Shown here in pieces: positions 15,602 to 23,651 of a stretch of DNA of 64,000 nt; the stretch's first letter is position 1, and each line of letters opens with the position of its first letter. Below the pieces are notes generated by a model. It was not told the DNA's origin, searched no databases, and saw only the letters and a program-made list of their open reading frames with translations. Location of the stretch: the NCBI RefSeq assembly GCF_000403355.2, contig NZ_KE159646.1:757420-821419 (forward strand), written 5' to 3'. Origin of the DNA: Adlercreutzia caecimuris B7 (lineage in GTDB: Bacteria > Actinomycetota > Coriobacteriia > Coriobacteriales > Eggerthellaceae). The translations under genes and the position numbers were made by a program.

Positions 15602-16452
15602 TAGTTGCCTCCTTCGGCGTTCTCGGGATGGGCGATGGGACAGTCCGCGTTGCGGGCGGCCGCAGCCTCGGCGGCATTGGCGAAGCCCTCGGCGGCCACG
15701 TCGCGCACCACGCCGAGCGGGTAGTAGGGCAGCATGTTCTCGCGCATCCACTCGAAGGCGCCTTGCGGCGTCATACCCCAGTTCGTGGGGCAGGTGGACA
15801 CCACCTCGATGAACGAATAGCCCACGCCGTCCACCTGGTTTTGGAACGCCTTCTTGATGGCCTTCTTCGCCTTGCGCACGTTCTTGGGCGTATCCACCGT
15901 CACGCGCTCGATATAGGCCGGGCCGTCAAGCGCGTTCAGAAGCTCGCTCACGCGGATAGGATTGCCGGCCGTTGCCACGTCGCGCCCGTAGGGACTTGTC
16001 TGAGTCACCTGGTTCGGCAGCGAGGTGGGAGCCATCTGGCCGCCGGTCATGCCGTAGATGGCGTTGTTGATGAAGATGATGGTGATGTTCTCACCGCGAG
16101 TGGCCGCGTGGATGGTCTCGGCCATGCCGATGGAGGCCAAGTCTCCGTCGCCCTGGTAGGCGAAGACCACCTTGTCGGGGTGCACGCGCTTCACCGCGGT
16201 GGCCACCGCCGGCGCGCGACCGTGGGCAGCCTCGATCATGTCGCAGCCGAAGAAGTCGTAGGAGATGACGGAGCAGCCCACCGGTGCCACGCCGATGGTA
16301 TCGCCCTCGATGCCCAGCTCGTCCATGGTCTCGGCCACCAGGCGCTCCACGATGCCGTGGGGACATCCCGGGCAGAAGTTCGTGACCACGGGCAAAAGCG
16401 CATGGGGGCGCTCGAAAACCACCTTCAGGTCCTTATCGGTCGTCTCTGCCAT
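15601..16452 (-). CDS. 2-oxoacid:ferredoxin oxidoreductase, beta subunit (TPP-binding)
   Basis: Thiamine-diphosphate-binding subunit, 283 residues. FCPGCPHG near residue 27 and the TPP-magnesium motif (YQGDGDLASIG, then NNAIYGMTGGQ) are clear. The short form without its own four-cysteine cluster domain fits the four-subunit enzymes, where the delta ferredoxin carries the external clusters. The ATG at 16452 starts one base after the alpha stop codon; an in-frame alternative seven codons earlier lies inside alpha. STCPTNWGMTP near residue 220 is also a family landmark. Confidence 0.9.
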   Translation of the reverse strand: MAETTDKDLKVVFERPHALLPVVTNFCPGCPHGIVERLVAETMDELGIEGDTIGVAPVGCSVISYDFFGCDMIEAAHGRAPAVATAVKRVHPDKVVFAYQGDGDLASIGMAETIHAATRGENITIIFINNAIYGMTGGQMAPTSLPNQVTQTSPYGRDVATAGNPIRVSELLNALDGPAYIERVTVDTPKNVRKAKKAIKKAFQNQVDGVGYSFIEVVSTCPTNWGMTPQGAFEWMRENMLPYYPLGVVRDVAAEGFANAAEAAAARNADCPIAHPENAEGGN

Positions 16453-16453
16453 G

Positions 16454-17524
16454 TTACTCACCCGCTTTCTCATTCAACGCGACAATAGCCGCGAGCACCT
16501 CGTCGGGCGTCGGGATGACGCCGCCGGTGCGGCCGAAGAACTCCACAGGCGCCGCGCCGGCAACGGCCAGGCGCACGTCCTCGATCATCTGGCCCATGTT
16601 CATCTCCACATCGAGAAAGGCCTTGGCCTGGGGCACGAGGGCCGAAAGCGCCTCGGTCGGGAAGGGCCACAGGGTGATGGGCCGGAAAAGGCCCGCCTTG
16701 ACGCCCTGCTCGCGGGCCGCGTTCACCGCCGAGCGGGCCACGCGGGCCGCGCCGCCGAAAGCCACGAGCACGATGTCGGCATCCTCGGTGAGGTAGCTTT
16801 CCGACAGCTGCTCGTTCTCGATGATGGTCGCATAGCGCTCGTAGCGCTCGCGGTTCAAGTCTTCCAGGTCCTCGGCGGTCAGATACAGCGAGTTCACCAC
16901 GTTGTGGAGCCGCTTCATGGCGTGGCCCGTGGTAGCCCAGGGCTTCTCGGGCAACTCATCTGCGGAAAGCGGCTCGGGCAGCACCACCGGCTCCATCATC
17001 TGGCCGAGCATGCCGTCGGCCATGATCATGACGGGCACGCGGTACTCATCGGCGGTGTCGAAGGCCTTAAAAGCGAAGTCGGCCATCTCCTGCACCGTGG
17101 AGGGCGCGTACACCACCAGGTGGAAGTCGCCGTGGCCCGTGGCCTTGGTGGCCTGCCAGTAGTCGGCCTGGGAGGGCTGGATGGAGCCGAGGCCCGGGCC
17201 GCCGCGCTGCACGTTGATGATGACGCCCGGCAGATCGGCGCCGGCCATGTAGGAGATGCCCTCGCTCTTGAGCGAGATGCCCGGGCTCGACGAGGAGGTC
17301 ATGACGCGCGCGCCGGCGGCTGCGGCGCCGTAGACCATGTTGATGGCCGCCACCTCGGACTCGGCCTGCAGGTAGGTGCCCCCCACCTTCGGCATCATCT
17401 TCGCCATATAGGCCGCCACCTCGGTCTGCGGGGTGATGGGGTAACCGAAGAAGAAGCGGCAACCGGCGCGCATGGCCGCCTCGGCCATGGCCTCGTTGCC
17501 CTTCATGAGTACTTTCTCTGCCAT
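16454..17524 (-). CDS. vorB: 2-oxoacid:ferredoxin oxidoreductase, alpha subunit (VorB/KorA type)
   Basis: Alpha subunit of 356 residues. LMKGNEAMAEAAMRAGC, FFGYPITPQTEV and SSSSPGISLKSEGISYMAG are hallmark segments and resemble those usually annotated as VorB (3-methyl-2-oxobutanoate oxidoreductase) in anaerobes. The ATG at 17524 begins four bases after the delta stop codon. The branched-chain label is an educated guess: the same family name covers enzymes for several oxoacids. The neighbouring acyl-CoA synthetases and regulators suggest that the product acyl-CoA joins a dedicated acid-activation pathway. Confidence 0.87.
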   Translation of the reverse strand: MAEKVLMKGNEAMAEAAMRAGCRFFFGYPITPQTEVAAYMAKMMPKVGGTYLQAESEVAAINMVYGAAAAGARVMTSSSSPGISLKSEGISYMAGADLPGVIINVQRGGPGLGSIQPSQADYWQATKATGHGDFHLVVYAPSTVQEMADFAFKAFDTADEYRVPVMIMADGMLGQMMEPVVLPEPLSADELPEKPWATTGHAMKRLHNVVNSLYLTAEDLEDLNRERYERYATIIENEQLSESYLTEDADIVLVAFGGAARVARSAVNAAREQGVKAGLFRPITLWPFPTEALSALVPQAKAFLDVEMNMGQMIEDVRLAVAGAAPVEFFGRTGGVIPTPDEVLAAIVALNEKAGE

Positions 17525-17528
17525 GGGA

Positions 17529-17735
17529 CTACCTTTCCACCGTGATGGCCACATCCGGGCACATCGTCGCGCACGTGCAGCAGCCCGTGCACTTGTCCTG
17601 ATCGACGCAATGGGCCGGATGATAGCCCTTAGCCGTGATAACGTCCGGATCCAGCTCGAGGATGGATACCGGGCAGACGTCCACGCACAGGCCGCAGCCC
17701 TTGCAGAAGAAGTCGTCGACGGTAACTCGCGCCAT
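17529..17735 (-). CDS. 2-oxoacid:ferredoxin oxidoreductase, delta subunit (2x4Fe-4S ferredoxin)
   Basis: A 68-residue ferredoxin-like subunit with two 4Fe-4S motifs: CKGCGLCVDVCP, and CTGCCTCATMCP with an extra cysteine. It passes electrons from the TPP site to free ferredoxin. The ATG at 17735 has GAGGAGG upstream; the frame is open eleven codons further, but that part has no ribosome site. First gene of the delta-alpha-beta-gamma run; the 74-bp gap before it shows no terminator, so it may be co-transcribed with the ATPase gene upstream. Confidence 0.92.
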   Translation of the reverse strand: MARVTVDDFFCKGCGLCVDVCPVSILELDPDVITAKGYHPAHCVDQDKCTGCCTCATMCPDVAITVER

Positions 17736-17809
17736 GGGAACCTCCTCAATCTCTCGGGCGGCGCGCACAGCGCCGCTGCCGTTTCTCTCTTATATACCGT
17801 AGCGCGCCC

Positions 17810-18607
17810 TCAGGCCCAGGGCGGCGCCACCAGCACTTCCACAGGATAGCTACTCGGCAGCTTCGACAGCGCCGCGGCAGGGTCGCTTTCCCGCCGAATG
17901 GCCGACTTCGGCACCGTAGTGCACGCAACCGGAACCCCCGCCTTCCGGGCTACCGTCTGGGCGAACGGGACACTTTCCGTGATGTGTCCCAGCGTCGTCT
18001 CGCCCTGGAGGTGGGTGTTGTTCACCACCGCCGTGGCGGCAAGACCGCATGTCTCCTCGATCTCGCCGAGCACCGCGGCGGCCTCGTCGGCGGTTTGTGT
18101 GAGGTTGCGGCGGGCATTCACCACGTAGAGCACCTCGTGGCGCCCCGCGCGGATGGCCGGCGCGAAGCGCGCGAGCGCCGTGGCGCCCACGTCATCGCCC
18201 CCGGCGTCGATGACGACCGCCTTGCCGGCGACGCTTAGATGGACGTCCCGCGCGACAGTTGCAGCCGCTCCGGATGCCCCGCCGAGGGCGCGCTCGGCGT
18301 CTTCCGCATAGGCGGCCTCGATGGCGGGCACCACCGCGCCGGTGAGCGAGGGCACGTCCAGGCTCGTCCCCGCGCCGCCGAACACCGGGGCGATGAGGCG
18401 CACGCCCGCTTCCTCCAGCAGGCTTGCGTACTCGCTCGAGCGGAAATACGGGTTCACCACGTCCATGTCGGCCAAGGTGACCTCGTAGCCGGCTGCGGCG
18501 GCGTCGAGGGCCAGATTCAGGGCGAAGTTGGTCTTCCCCACCCCGTAGTGGCCCACCACCACGGTCACCGGCGCCAGCGCGAAGGGCAGCTCGCGCACGC
18601 CTGCCAC
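17810..18607 (-). CDS. MinD/ParA-like P-loop ATPase in the oxidoreductase cluster
   Basis: A 265-residue soluble ATPase with a deviant Walker A, GHYGVGKTNFALNLAL near residue 19, then ADMDVVNPYFR and VIDAGGDDVG. Similar ATPases occur next to 2-oxoacid:ferredoxin oxidoreductase genes in other anaerobes, as I recall, and cluster-loading or maturation is a reasonable guess, but no function is established here. The GTG at 18607 starts two bases after the stop of acyl-CoA synthetase copy 2, with GAGGGA upstream, so it is in that transcription unit. Confidence 0.75.
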   Translation of the reverse strand: MAGVRELPFALAPVTVVVGHYGVGKTNFALNLALDAAAAGYEVTLADMDVVNPYFRSSEYASLLEEAGVRLIAPVFGGAGTSLDVPSLTGAVVPAIEAAYAEDAERALGGASGAAATVARDVHLSVAGKAVVIDAGGDDVGATALARFAPAIRAGRHEVLYVVNARRNLTQTADEAAAVLGEIEETCGLAATAVVNNTHLQGETTLGHITESVPFAQTVARKAGVPVACTTVPKSAIRRESDPAAALSKLPSSYPVEVLVAPPWA

Positions 18608-18608
18608 C

Positions 18609-20399
18609 CTAGATCAGTCCCTCGGGGGTCTTCTTCGACTCGCGGTGGGTGCGGTCGGCCTCGCGGATGGCCGCGCGGCGGATCTTCCCATTCACGGTGC
18701 GCGGCAAGTCGTCCACGTACTCGATGATGCGCGGGTACTTGTAGGGGGCGGTCTGGCGCTTCACCCACTTCTGCAGCTCCTCGGTAAGCGCGTCGGAGCC
18801 CTTCCACCCGTCGGCAAGCACCACCGTGGCCTTCACGGCGAATCCGCGCACCGGGTCGGGCACGCCGGTCACCGCGCACTCGCGCACGGCGTCGTGTTCC
18901 AGAAGCACGCTCTCGATCTCGAAGGGCCCGATGCGATACCCACTCGATTTGATGACATCGTCGTTGCGGCCCACGTACCAGTAGTTGCCCTCCTCGTCGC
19001 GCCAGGCCGTGTCGCCGGTGTGGTACCAGCCGTCGTACATGGCCTCGGCGGTCTTCTCGGGGTTGCGGTAGTACTCCATCATGATGCCGGCCGGATGCGG
19101 GTCTATCCCGATGCAGATCTCGCCGGTCTCGCCAGTATCGCACTCGGTGCCGTCGCCGCGCAAAATGGCCATGCGGTACAGCGGCACGGGCTTTCCCATG
19201 GAGCCGGGCCGCGGCGTGGAGTTCGTGAGGTTGCCCACGGTCAGGGGCGTTTCGGTCTGGCCGAAGCCCTCGAAGATGGTGATCCCCGTGTGCTCGCGCC
19301 AGAAGTCGAACAGATCGGGGTTCAGCGCCTCGCCGGCTGTGGTGCAGTACTGGAGGCTGGACAAGTCGAAGGCGTCCACGTCCACCTCGGTCATGAGGCG
19401 GTACATAGTGGGCGGGCAGCACAAGGTGGTCACGCCGTACTTCCCGATGAGCGCGAGGATATCGGCAGGGTTGTAGCGGTCGAAGTCGTAGGTGAGCACC
19501 GCGGCCTCCATGAGCCACTGCCCGAAGAACTTGCCCCACACGGCCTTGCCCCATCCGGTATCGGCGATGGTGAAGTGCAGCCCTTCGGGATTCACGTTGT
19601 GCCAGTGCTTCGCCGTGATGAGATGCGCGAGCGCGTAACCCGCGTCGTGCAGGACCATCTTGGGATTGCCCGTGGTGCCGCTGGAGAAGTACATGAGCAT
19701 GGGGTCGGCGGCCGCGGTCTCGCGTCGGGCGAAGTCGGCCGGGGCCGCGCGCACCTCGCTGTTGAAGTCGCGCCAGCCCGCGCGCTCGGCCGGGGCCGCG
19801 CAGATGCCCTCGGGCCCCGAGAGCACAGGACCGGCCAGCTCGCCCTCGCCGATGAGCCAGGCACCGTCGGCATCCTGAGCCGTGAGGCCCGCGCCGGCCG
19901 GGTTCACCAAGATGAGCGTCTCTACGCTGGGGCACTCCCCTGCCACGGCGTCCACCACATCGGCGATGTCGCCGGCGCTCGTGCACACCACGGCCTTGAT
20001 GTCGGCACCCTTGAGGCGGTACGTCAGATCGTGCTCCTTCAGCATGAAGGTAGCGGGCACCGCCACCGCGCCCAGCTTTTCCAGGGCCAGCATGGTGAAC
20101 CAGAACTGATAGTGGCGCCGCAGGATGACCATGACGAAGTCGCCGCGGCCGATGCCGCACTCCGCGAAGAAGTTGGCCGTCTTGTCCGACCAGTACTTCA
20201 TGTCGGCGAAGGTGAAGACGTGTTCCTCGCCTTCGGGGTTACACCACACCATGGCGGTGCGGTCGGGGTCGGCCAGGGCGATGTCGTCCACCACGTCGTA
20301 GGCGAAGTTGAAGTCGGCGGGCACGTTCACGTCGAACTGGGTGAGCAGGCCGTTGTCGTCGTAGGCCTCGGTGCCGTAACGTTCGTTGATATGTCGCAT
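18609..20399 (-). CDS. AMP-forming acyl-CoA synthetase (medium-chain type), copy 2
   Basis: A 596-residue homologue of the synthetase at 12766-14439. YFSSGTTGNPKMV, GFGQTETP, GRNDDVIKSSGYRIG and the C-terminal NGKIRR with the adenylation lysine are present. It is about 40 residues longer than copy 1, mostly through an insertion before the P-loop. The ATG at 20399 has AAGGAA six bases upstream, and the frame is open further with no support. It lies between an HTH-cupin gene and the MinD-like ATPase. Sequence differences at the acyl pocket relative to copy 1 suggest a different acid, but this is not testable by eye. Confidence 0.88.
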   Translation of the reverse strand: MRHINERYGTEAYDDNGLLTQFDVNVPADFNFAYDVVDDIALADPDRTAMVWCNPEGEEHVFTFADMKYWSDKTANFFAECGIGRGDFVMVILRRHYQFWFTMLALEKLGAVAVPATFMLKEHDLTYRLKGADIKAVVCTSAGDIADVVDAVAGECPSVETLILVNPAGAGLTAQDADGAWLIGEGELAGPVLSGPEGICAAPAERAGWRDFNSEVRAAPADFARRETAAADPMLMYFSSGTTGNPKMVLHDAGYALAHLITAKHWHNVNPEGLHFTIADTGWGKAVWGKFFGQWLMEAAVLTYDFDRYNPADILALIGKYGVTTLCCPPTMYRLMTEVDVDAFDLSSLQYCTTAGEALNPDLFDFWREHTGITIFEGFGQTETPLTVGNLTNSTPRPGSMGKPVPLYRMAILRGDGTECDTGETGEICIGIDPHPAGIMMEYYRNPEKTAEAMYDGWYHTGDTAWRDEEGNYWYVGRNDDVIKSSGYRIGPFEIESVLLEHDAVRECAVTGVPDPVRGFAVKATVVLADGWKGSDALTEELQKWVKRQTAPYKYPRIIEYVDDLPRTVNGKIRRAAIREADRTHRESKKTPEGLI

Positions 20400-20509
20400 G
20401 ATAGGTTCCTTGTTCATAAAGTCGTCGGCGAAAGATGATCGTGGAAAGGCGACGCCGGAGCCACCCGCACGCATGCACACAAAGGCGCTGCGAGCGCGGG
20501 CCGGGCCGC

Positions 20510-21094
20510 CTAGATAATCTTCTCCCCCTCGGGCTTCATGACGATAGCGAGGAACACGCAGGGCGCGCCGCCGGTGGCTACCATGCCGTGGCCGCGGCCG
20601 GAATCGTACATGACCACGTCGCCCGCGTTCAGGATCTCCTCGTGGTCCTCGTAGGCGAAGCGCATCTGGCCGGAGATGATGAAATCGAGCTCCTGGCCCT
20701 CGTGGCGCGACAGGTGCACCGGCACATCCTGCTCCTCTTCCAGGTACGGCGCCGTCACCACGAAGGGCTCGGCCAGCTTGTGGCGGAAGTGCGGCGCCTT
20801 GTGCAGGTACTCGAAGCCCGCGCGGCGCTTGATGGACAGCCCCTCGCCGGCACGGGCGAGCGAGTAACCCGTCAAGTGCGGGTTCTCGCCGGTCAAAAGC
20901 TCGATGACGTCCACGCCGAACTTGTCGGCGCACTTGTACAGGAAGGTGAAGGACAGGTCTTCCTCGCCGCTTTCCTGAGCGGCGTACTCGGCAGTGGTGC
21001 GGCCCGTGGCCTCGGCCATCTCCTGCAGGGTGAGATCCATGTCCTCGCGCAGAGCGCGGATGCGCCCCGCCACCTCTTTGATATTCGGCTCCAC
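20510..21094 (-). CDS. HTH-cupin transcriptional regulator, copy 2
   Basis: A 194-residue regulator with the same architecture as the product of 14498-15049: N-terminal XRE-type helix-turn-helix (ALREDMDLTLQEMAEATGRT) and C-terminal cupin (SRHEGQELDFIISGQMRF, GDVVMYDSGRGHGM). It starts at a GTG at 21094 with a strong AAGGAGGT site. It is the first gene of the block running to 12766 and has its own promoter (21123-21152). It probably regulates acyl-CoA synthetase copy 2 and perhaps the oxidoreductase genes in response to an acid or acyl-CoA. Confidence 0.88.
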   Translation of the reverse strand: MEPNIKEVAGRIRALREDMDLTLQEMAEATGRTTAEYAAQESGEEDLSFTFLYKCADKFGVDVIELLTGENPHLTGYSLARAGEGLSIKRRAGFEYLHKAPHFRHKLAEPFVVTAPYLEEEQDVPVHLSRHEGQELDFIISGQMRFAYEDHEEILNAGDVVMYDSGRGHGMVATGGAPCVFLAIVMKPEGEKII

Positions 21095-21122
21095 GACCTG
21101 CGACCTCCTTTTCGATCTCGGA

Positions 21123-21152
21123 ATAATACGTAGCCCGTTATTTTACTGACAC
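21123..21152 (-). promoter_or_regulatory. Promoter of the second HTH-cupin gene
   Basis: GTGTCA at 21147-21152 and TATTAT at 21123-21128 on the minus strand, spacer 18, the same design as the promoter at 12625-12654. The start would fall about 25 bases before the strong ribosome site of the regulator gene. Confidence 0.55.
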
Positions 21153-21335
21153 CTCGGCGGCAGGCGCTTCACATTCGTAAAATTATCGGCAATGCACCCA
21201 TAGTTTTTCCCACGGGCACGCTATCGGCGCAGACGAAAAGCAGAGGCAACGATGCCTCGAAGGAAGCCGCAGCTCCGCCGAAACCGCTTTACCCCATCGA
21301 GGGGCTCCTTCTTCGCAACCATATCCCTCCCTTTA

Positions 21336-21420
21336 GGAGAGATTCCTCCCTCCCCCCCCCGAAGAGATTCCTCCCTCTCCCCCCCCCGAAGAGATTCCTC
21401 CCTCCCCGAAGAGATTCCCC
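21336..21420. repeat. Homopyrimidine tandem repeat
   Basis: Four head-to-tail units of the type GAAGAGATTCCTCCCTC plus a C-run: 21336-21360, 21361-21387, 21388-21407 and a short last unit from 21408. The C-runs are of different lengths (up to about nine), as expected of slippage. One strand is nearly all pyrimidine. It lies in the gene-free stretch 21153-21674 between rsmB and the regulator gene. Short frames crossing it on either strand translate into simple repeats and are not credible genes. Confidence 0.8.
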
Positions 21421-21466
21421 CGTTATTCCATTGAGAAGCGTCTGTCCCGAACGAGAAACGCAAAAT

Positions 21467-21585
21467 GCGACAAATCGATTGATTGGGCGACATCGTAAGT
21501 CAAAAAATGTCGCCCCATCGTCTTATTTGTCGCAGATAGGCTCATTTCGAGCCGTCAAATGTCGCTCGATCGGCCTATTTGTCGC
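21467..21585. repeat. Three 27-bp units, one inverted and two direct
   Basis: Units at 21467-21493 (minus), 21507-21533 (plus) and 21559-21585 (plus). Each plus-sense unit starts ATGTCGC and ends ATTTGTCGC, with a partly conserved ATCG-containing middle. Units one and two form a nested palindrome; units two and three are direct repeats 52 bp apart, and the similarity runs some bases beyond unit ends. The pattern looks like a multi-site operator or iterons. The nearest gene in the direction of transcription is the HTH-cupin regulator, about 370 bases away. Confidence 0.7.
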
Positions 21586-21614
21586 AAAAAGGCCTCTTCG
21601 CCTTGGAAGATAAG

Positions 21615-21642
21615 CCGCCGGGAATCCCGGAGCTCCCGGCGG
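21615..21642 (-). terminator. Probable terminator after rsmB
   Basis: A 9-bp perfect stem (CCGCCGGGA with TCCCGGCGG) about 30 bases past the rsmB stop, followed on the minus strand by a mixed CTTATCTT stretch rather than a clean T-run. Confidence 0.5.
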
Positions 21643-21674
21643 ATCCGCATCGCAGAGGCAGCCGTCTCAGTTCC

Positions 21675-23651
21675 TTAGGCCTTCTTCCGCAAAAGGGCGA
21701 GGAAGTGGGCATCGGGGCCGCCGGGCTCCAGGGACACCGAGAAGAACGGCGACTCGATGCCCAGATCGGAGTTGTCGTAGGGCACGACCTCGAAGGCGGC
21801 ACCGGCCTCGGTGGCCAGGAAGGCCTCCACCGCATCGGCGTTCTCCTCGCGAGTGATGGTGCAGGTGGCGTAGGCCAGGATGCCGCCCGGTGCCACGTGG
21901 GGCGCCGCGCTCGCGAGCAGACGCGCGTCCAGCTCGGCCGACTCCTCGATGGTCTCGGGACGCAAACGCCAGCGGATATCGGCATGGCGGCGCAGGGTGC
22001 CCAGGCCCGTGCACGGCGAATCGATGAATACGCGGTCGAAAGTGCGCTCGCCCACGAGCGCGTTCAGATCGGTGGCGTCTCCGATGAAGGGCTCGGCCAC
22101 CTGGATGCCGTACTGCTCGGCACGCTCCTGCAGAAGCTTCGTCTTGAAGGCATGCACGTCCACGGTCACATAGTCGGGAATTTGCGCGCCGAAGCGGCGA
22201 TAGGCCAGACTCTGGCCGAGGATGGTCTTGGTGGCGCGCCCGGCGCCCACCTCCAGGAAGGAAGCCGGCGCGTCCTCGCCCACCACCAGGCTCGCAATGG
22301 CCTGGGAAGTGGCGTCGCTCACGAGCAGGAGGCCCTGGCTGAACATGCGCCGCACGCGGCCGTCAAGCAGCGGCACGCCGGAGCACACGCGGTAGCAACC
22401 GGGCACCGCGCGCCCGTTCACCTCCACCGGCTTCGGCTCGCCGTGGGCATCGGCCAGCACCGCGACCACCTCGTCGTCGGTGGCCTTTACGGCGTTCACG
22501 GCGACGAACACCGGCGCGGGCTCGTTGGAGGCCACCATGAAGTCGCGGGCGCTCTGGGGCCCCAGCTCGACGATGAGCCGCTTGGCGAGCCACACGGGGA
22601 ATCCATGCAGGCGCGCATAGGCCGCGATATCGGTGCGCGGATCGCCGAAGGGGAAGTCCTCCTTGGCGCGCACCACCCGACGCAGCACCGCGTTGGCCAA
22701 GCCCCCCGCGCGGGGAGCTACCGATTTTACCAGCTCGACGCCTTGATCCACCGCCGCATGCGGGCTCTTCTGCAGGAAGACGATCTCGTAGGTCGACAGG
22801 CACAGCGCGTCGCGCACAGCGGGGGCCGCGTCGTCGGGCGAGTCCATGCAGCTGGTCACGATCTCCTCCAGCGTACCGCGAGTGCTGGCCACGCCGAGCA
22901 CGAGACGCGTGGCGAAGGCCCGCTCTTCCCGGGAGATGCGGGAGGTATCGATGGTCTTGGCGATAATGTCCTGGGCGAAGGCATCGCGACCGCGCATCTG
23001 GTGAAGGGCCGCCAGGGCCAGCTGGCGCGCCGTGGTGGCCTTATGGGCCTTCACGCCAGTCTCCTGACCGCGGCGCGGGCCGCCGCGGAAGCCGCCGCGG
23101 TCGTCGCGGTGGCGCGGGGCATCCTGGTCGGGAGCGGCCATCAACTTGCCGTCGACGAACACCTCGCGCGGATGGCTCTGCTCGCGGAAGTCGCGACGCG
23201 GGCCGCGATCGTCCTTGCGGAAGCCGCCGGGCTTGCCGTCGCGGGAAGCGAAATCGCCGCGGGGCGCGCGGTCGCCGGACGGCTTGCCGTCGCGGTCTTT
23301 GAAGTCCTTGCGTGGGCCGCGGGGGCGCTCGTCGTCGAAGCGCCGCTTCTCGAACGGCTTGCCGTCGCGGGGGCCGTCCTTGCGGAAGCCGCTGTCCCTG
23401 CGGGGGCCGCGGTCGTCCTTGCGAAAGCCGCCGGGTTTGCCGTCACGGCTGCCGTAGGGTTTGCCGTCCTTGCGGGGGCCGGAGGGCTTGCCGCCGCGGA
23501 AGCCGCCGGGCTTGCCGTCCCGATTGCCGTAGGGCTTGCCGCCGGGACGCGGTCCGCGATTCTGACGCGGGCCGCCTTGGGCGTTGCGATCGCCCTGGGA
23601 GGCACGATCGTAGGAGCGCCGCTGATTGTGGGAGTGGTGATCGTTAGACAC
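21675..23651 (-). CDS. rsmB: 16S rRNA m5C967 methyltransferase with basic RGG-like N-terminal tail
   Basis: Methylates a cytosine of 16S rRNA using SAM. It has 658 residues against the usual 430-450. The first roughly 200 are a low-complexity tail rich in Gly, Arg, Lys, Asp and Pro, built of repeats such as DGKPGGFRKDDRGPRRD. The rest is ordinary: a NusB-like RNA-binding domain (TTARQLALAAL onward), then the methyltransferase with FLEVGAGRATKT, SPCTGLGTLRRHAD and YATCTITREEN, the last two carrying the paired catalytic cysteines. The GTG at 23651 overlaps the fmt stop by eight bases. Confidence 0.88.
   Translation of the reverse strand: MSNDHHSHNQRRSYDRASQGDRNAQGGPRQNRGPRPGGKPYGNRDGKPGGFRGGKPSGPRKDGKPYGSRDGKPGGFRKDDRGPRRDSGFRKDGPRDGKPFEKRRFDDERPRGPRKDFKDRDGKPSGDRAPRGDFASRDGKPGGFRKDDRGPRRDFREQSHPREVFVDGKLMAAPDQDAPRHRDDRGGFRGGPRRGQETGVKAHKATTARQLALAALHQMRGRDAFAQDIIAKTIDTSRISREERAFATRLVLGVASTRGTLEEIVTSCMDSPDDAAPAVRDALCLSTYEIVFLQKSPHAAVDQGVELVKSVAPRAGGLANAVLRRVVRAKEDFPFGDPRTDIAAYARLHGFPVWLAKRLIVELGPQSARDFMVASNEPAPVFVAVNAVKATDDEVVAVLADAHGEPKPVEVNGRAVPGCYRVCSGVPLLDGRVRRMFSQGLLLVSDATSQAIASLVVGEDAPASFLEVGAGRATKTILGQSLAYRRFGAQIPDYVTVDVHAFKTKLLQERAEQYGIQVAEPFIGDATDLNALVGERTFDRVFIDSPCTGLGTLRRHADIRWRLRPETIEESAELDARLLASAAPHVAPGGILAYATCTITREENADAVEAFLATEAGAAFEVVPYDNSDLGIESPFFSVSLEPGGPDAHFLALLRKKA

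Noticed and set aside
21221..21493. Ninety-codon frame on the minus strand across the pyrimidine repeat
   Set aside because: Its protein is a translation of the DNA repeat plus basic residues, lacks a supported start, and a frame on the other strand is equally open.
21336..21585. Possible CRISPR array
   Set aside because: The repeats are either tandem without spacers or three differently oriented units with unequal gaps; no cas gene is nearby.
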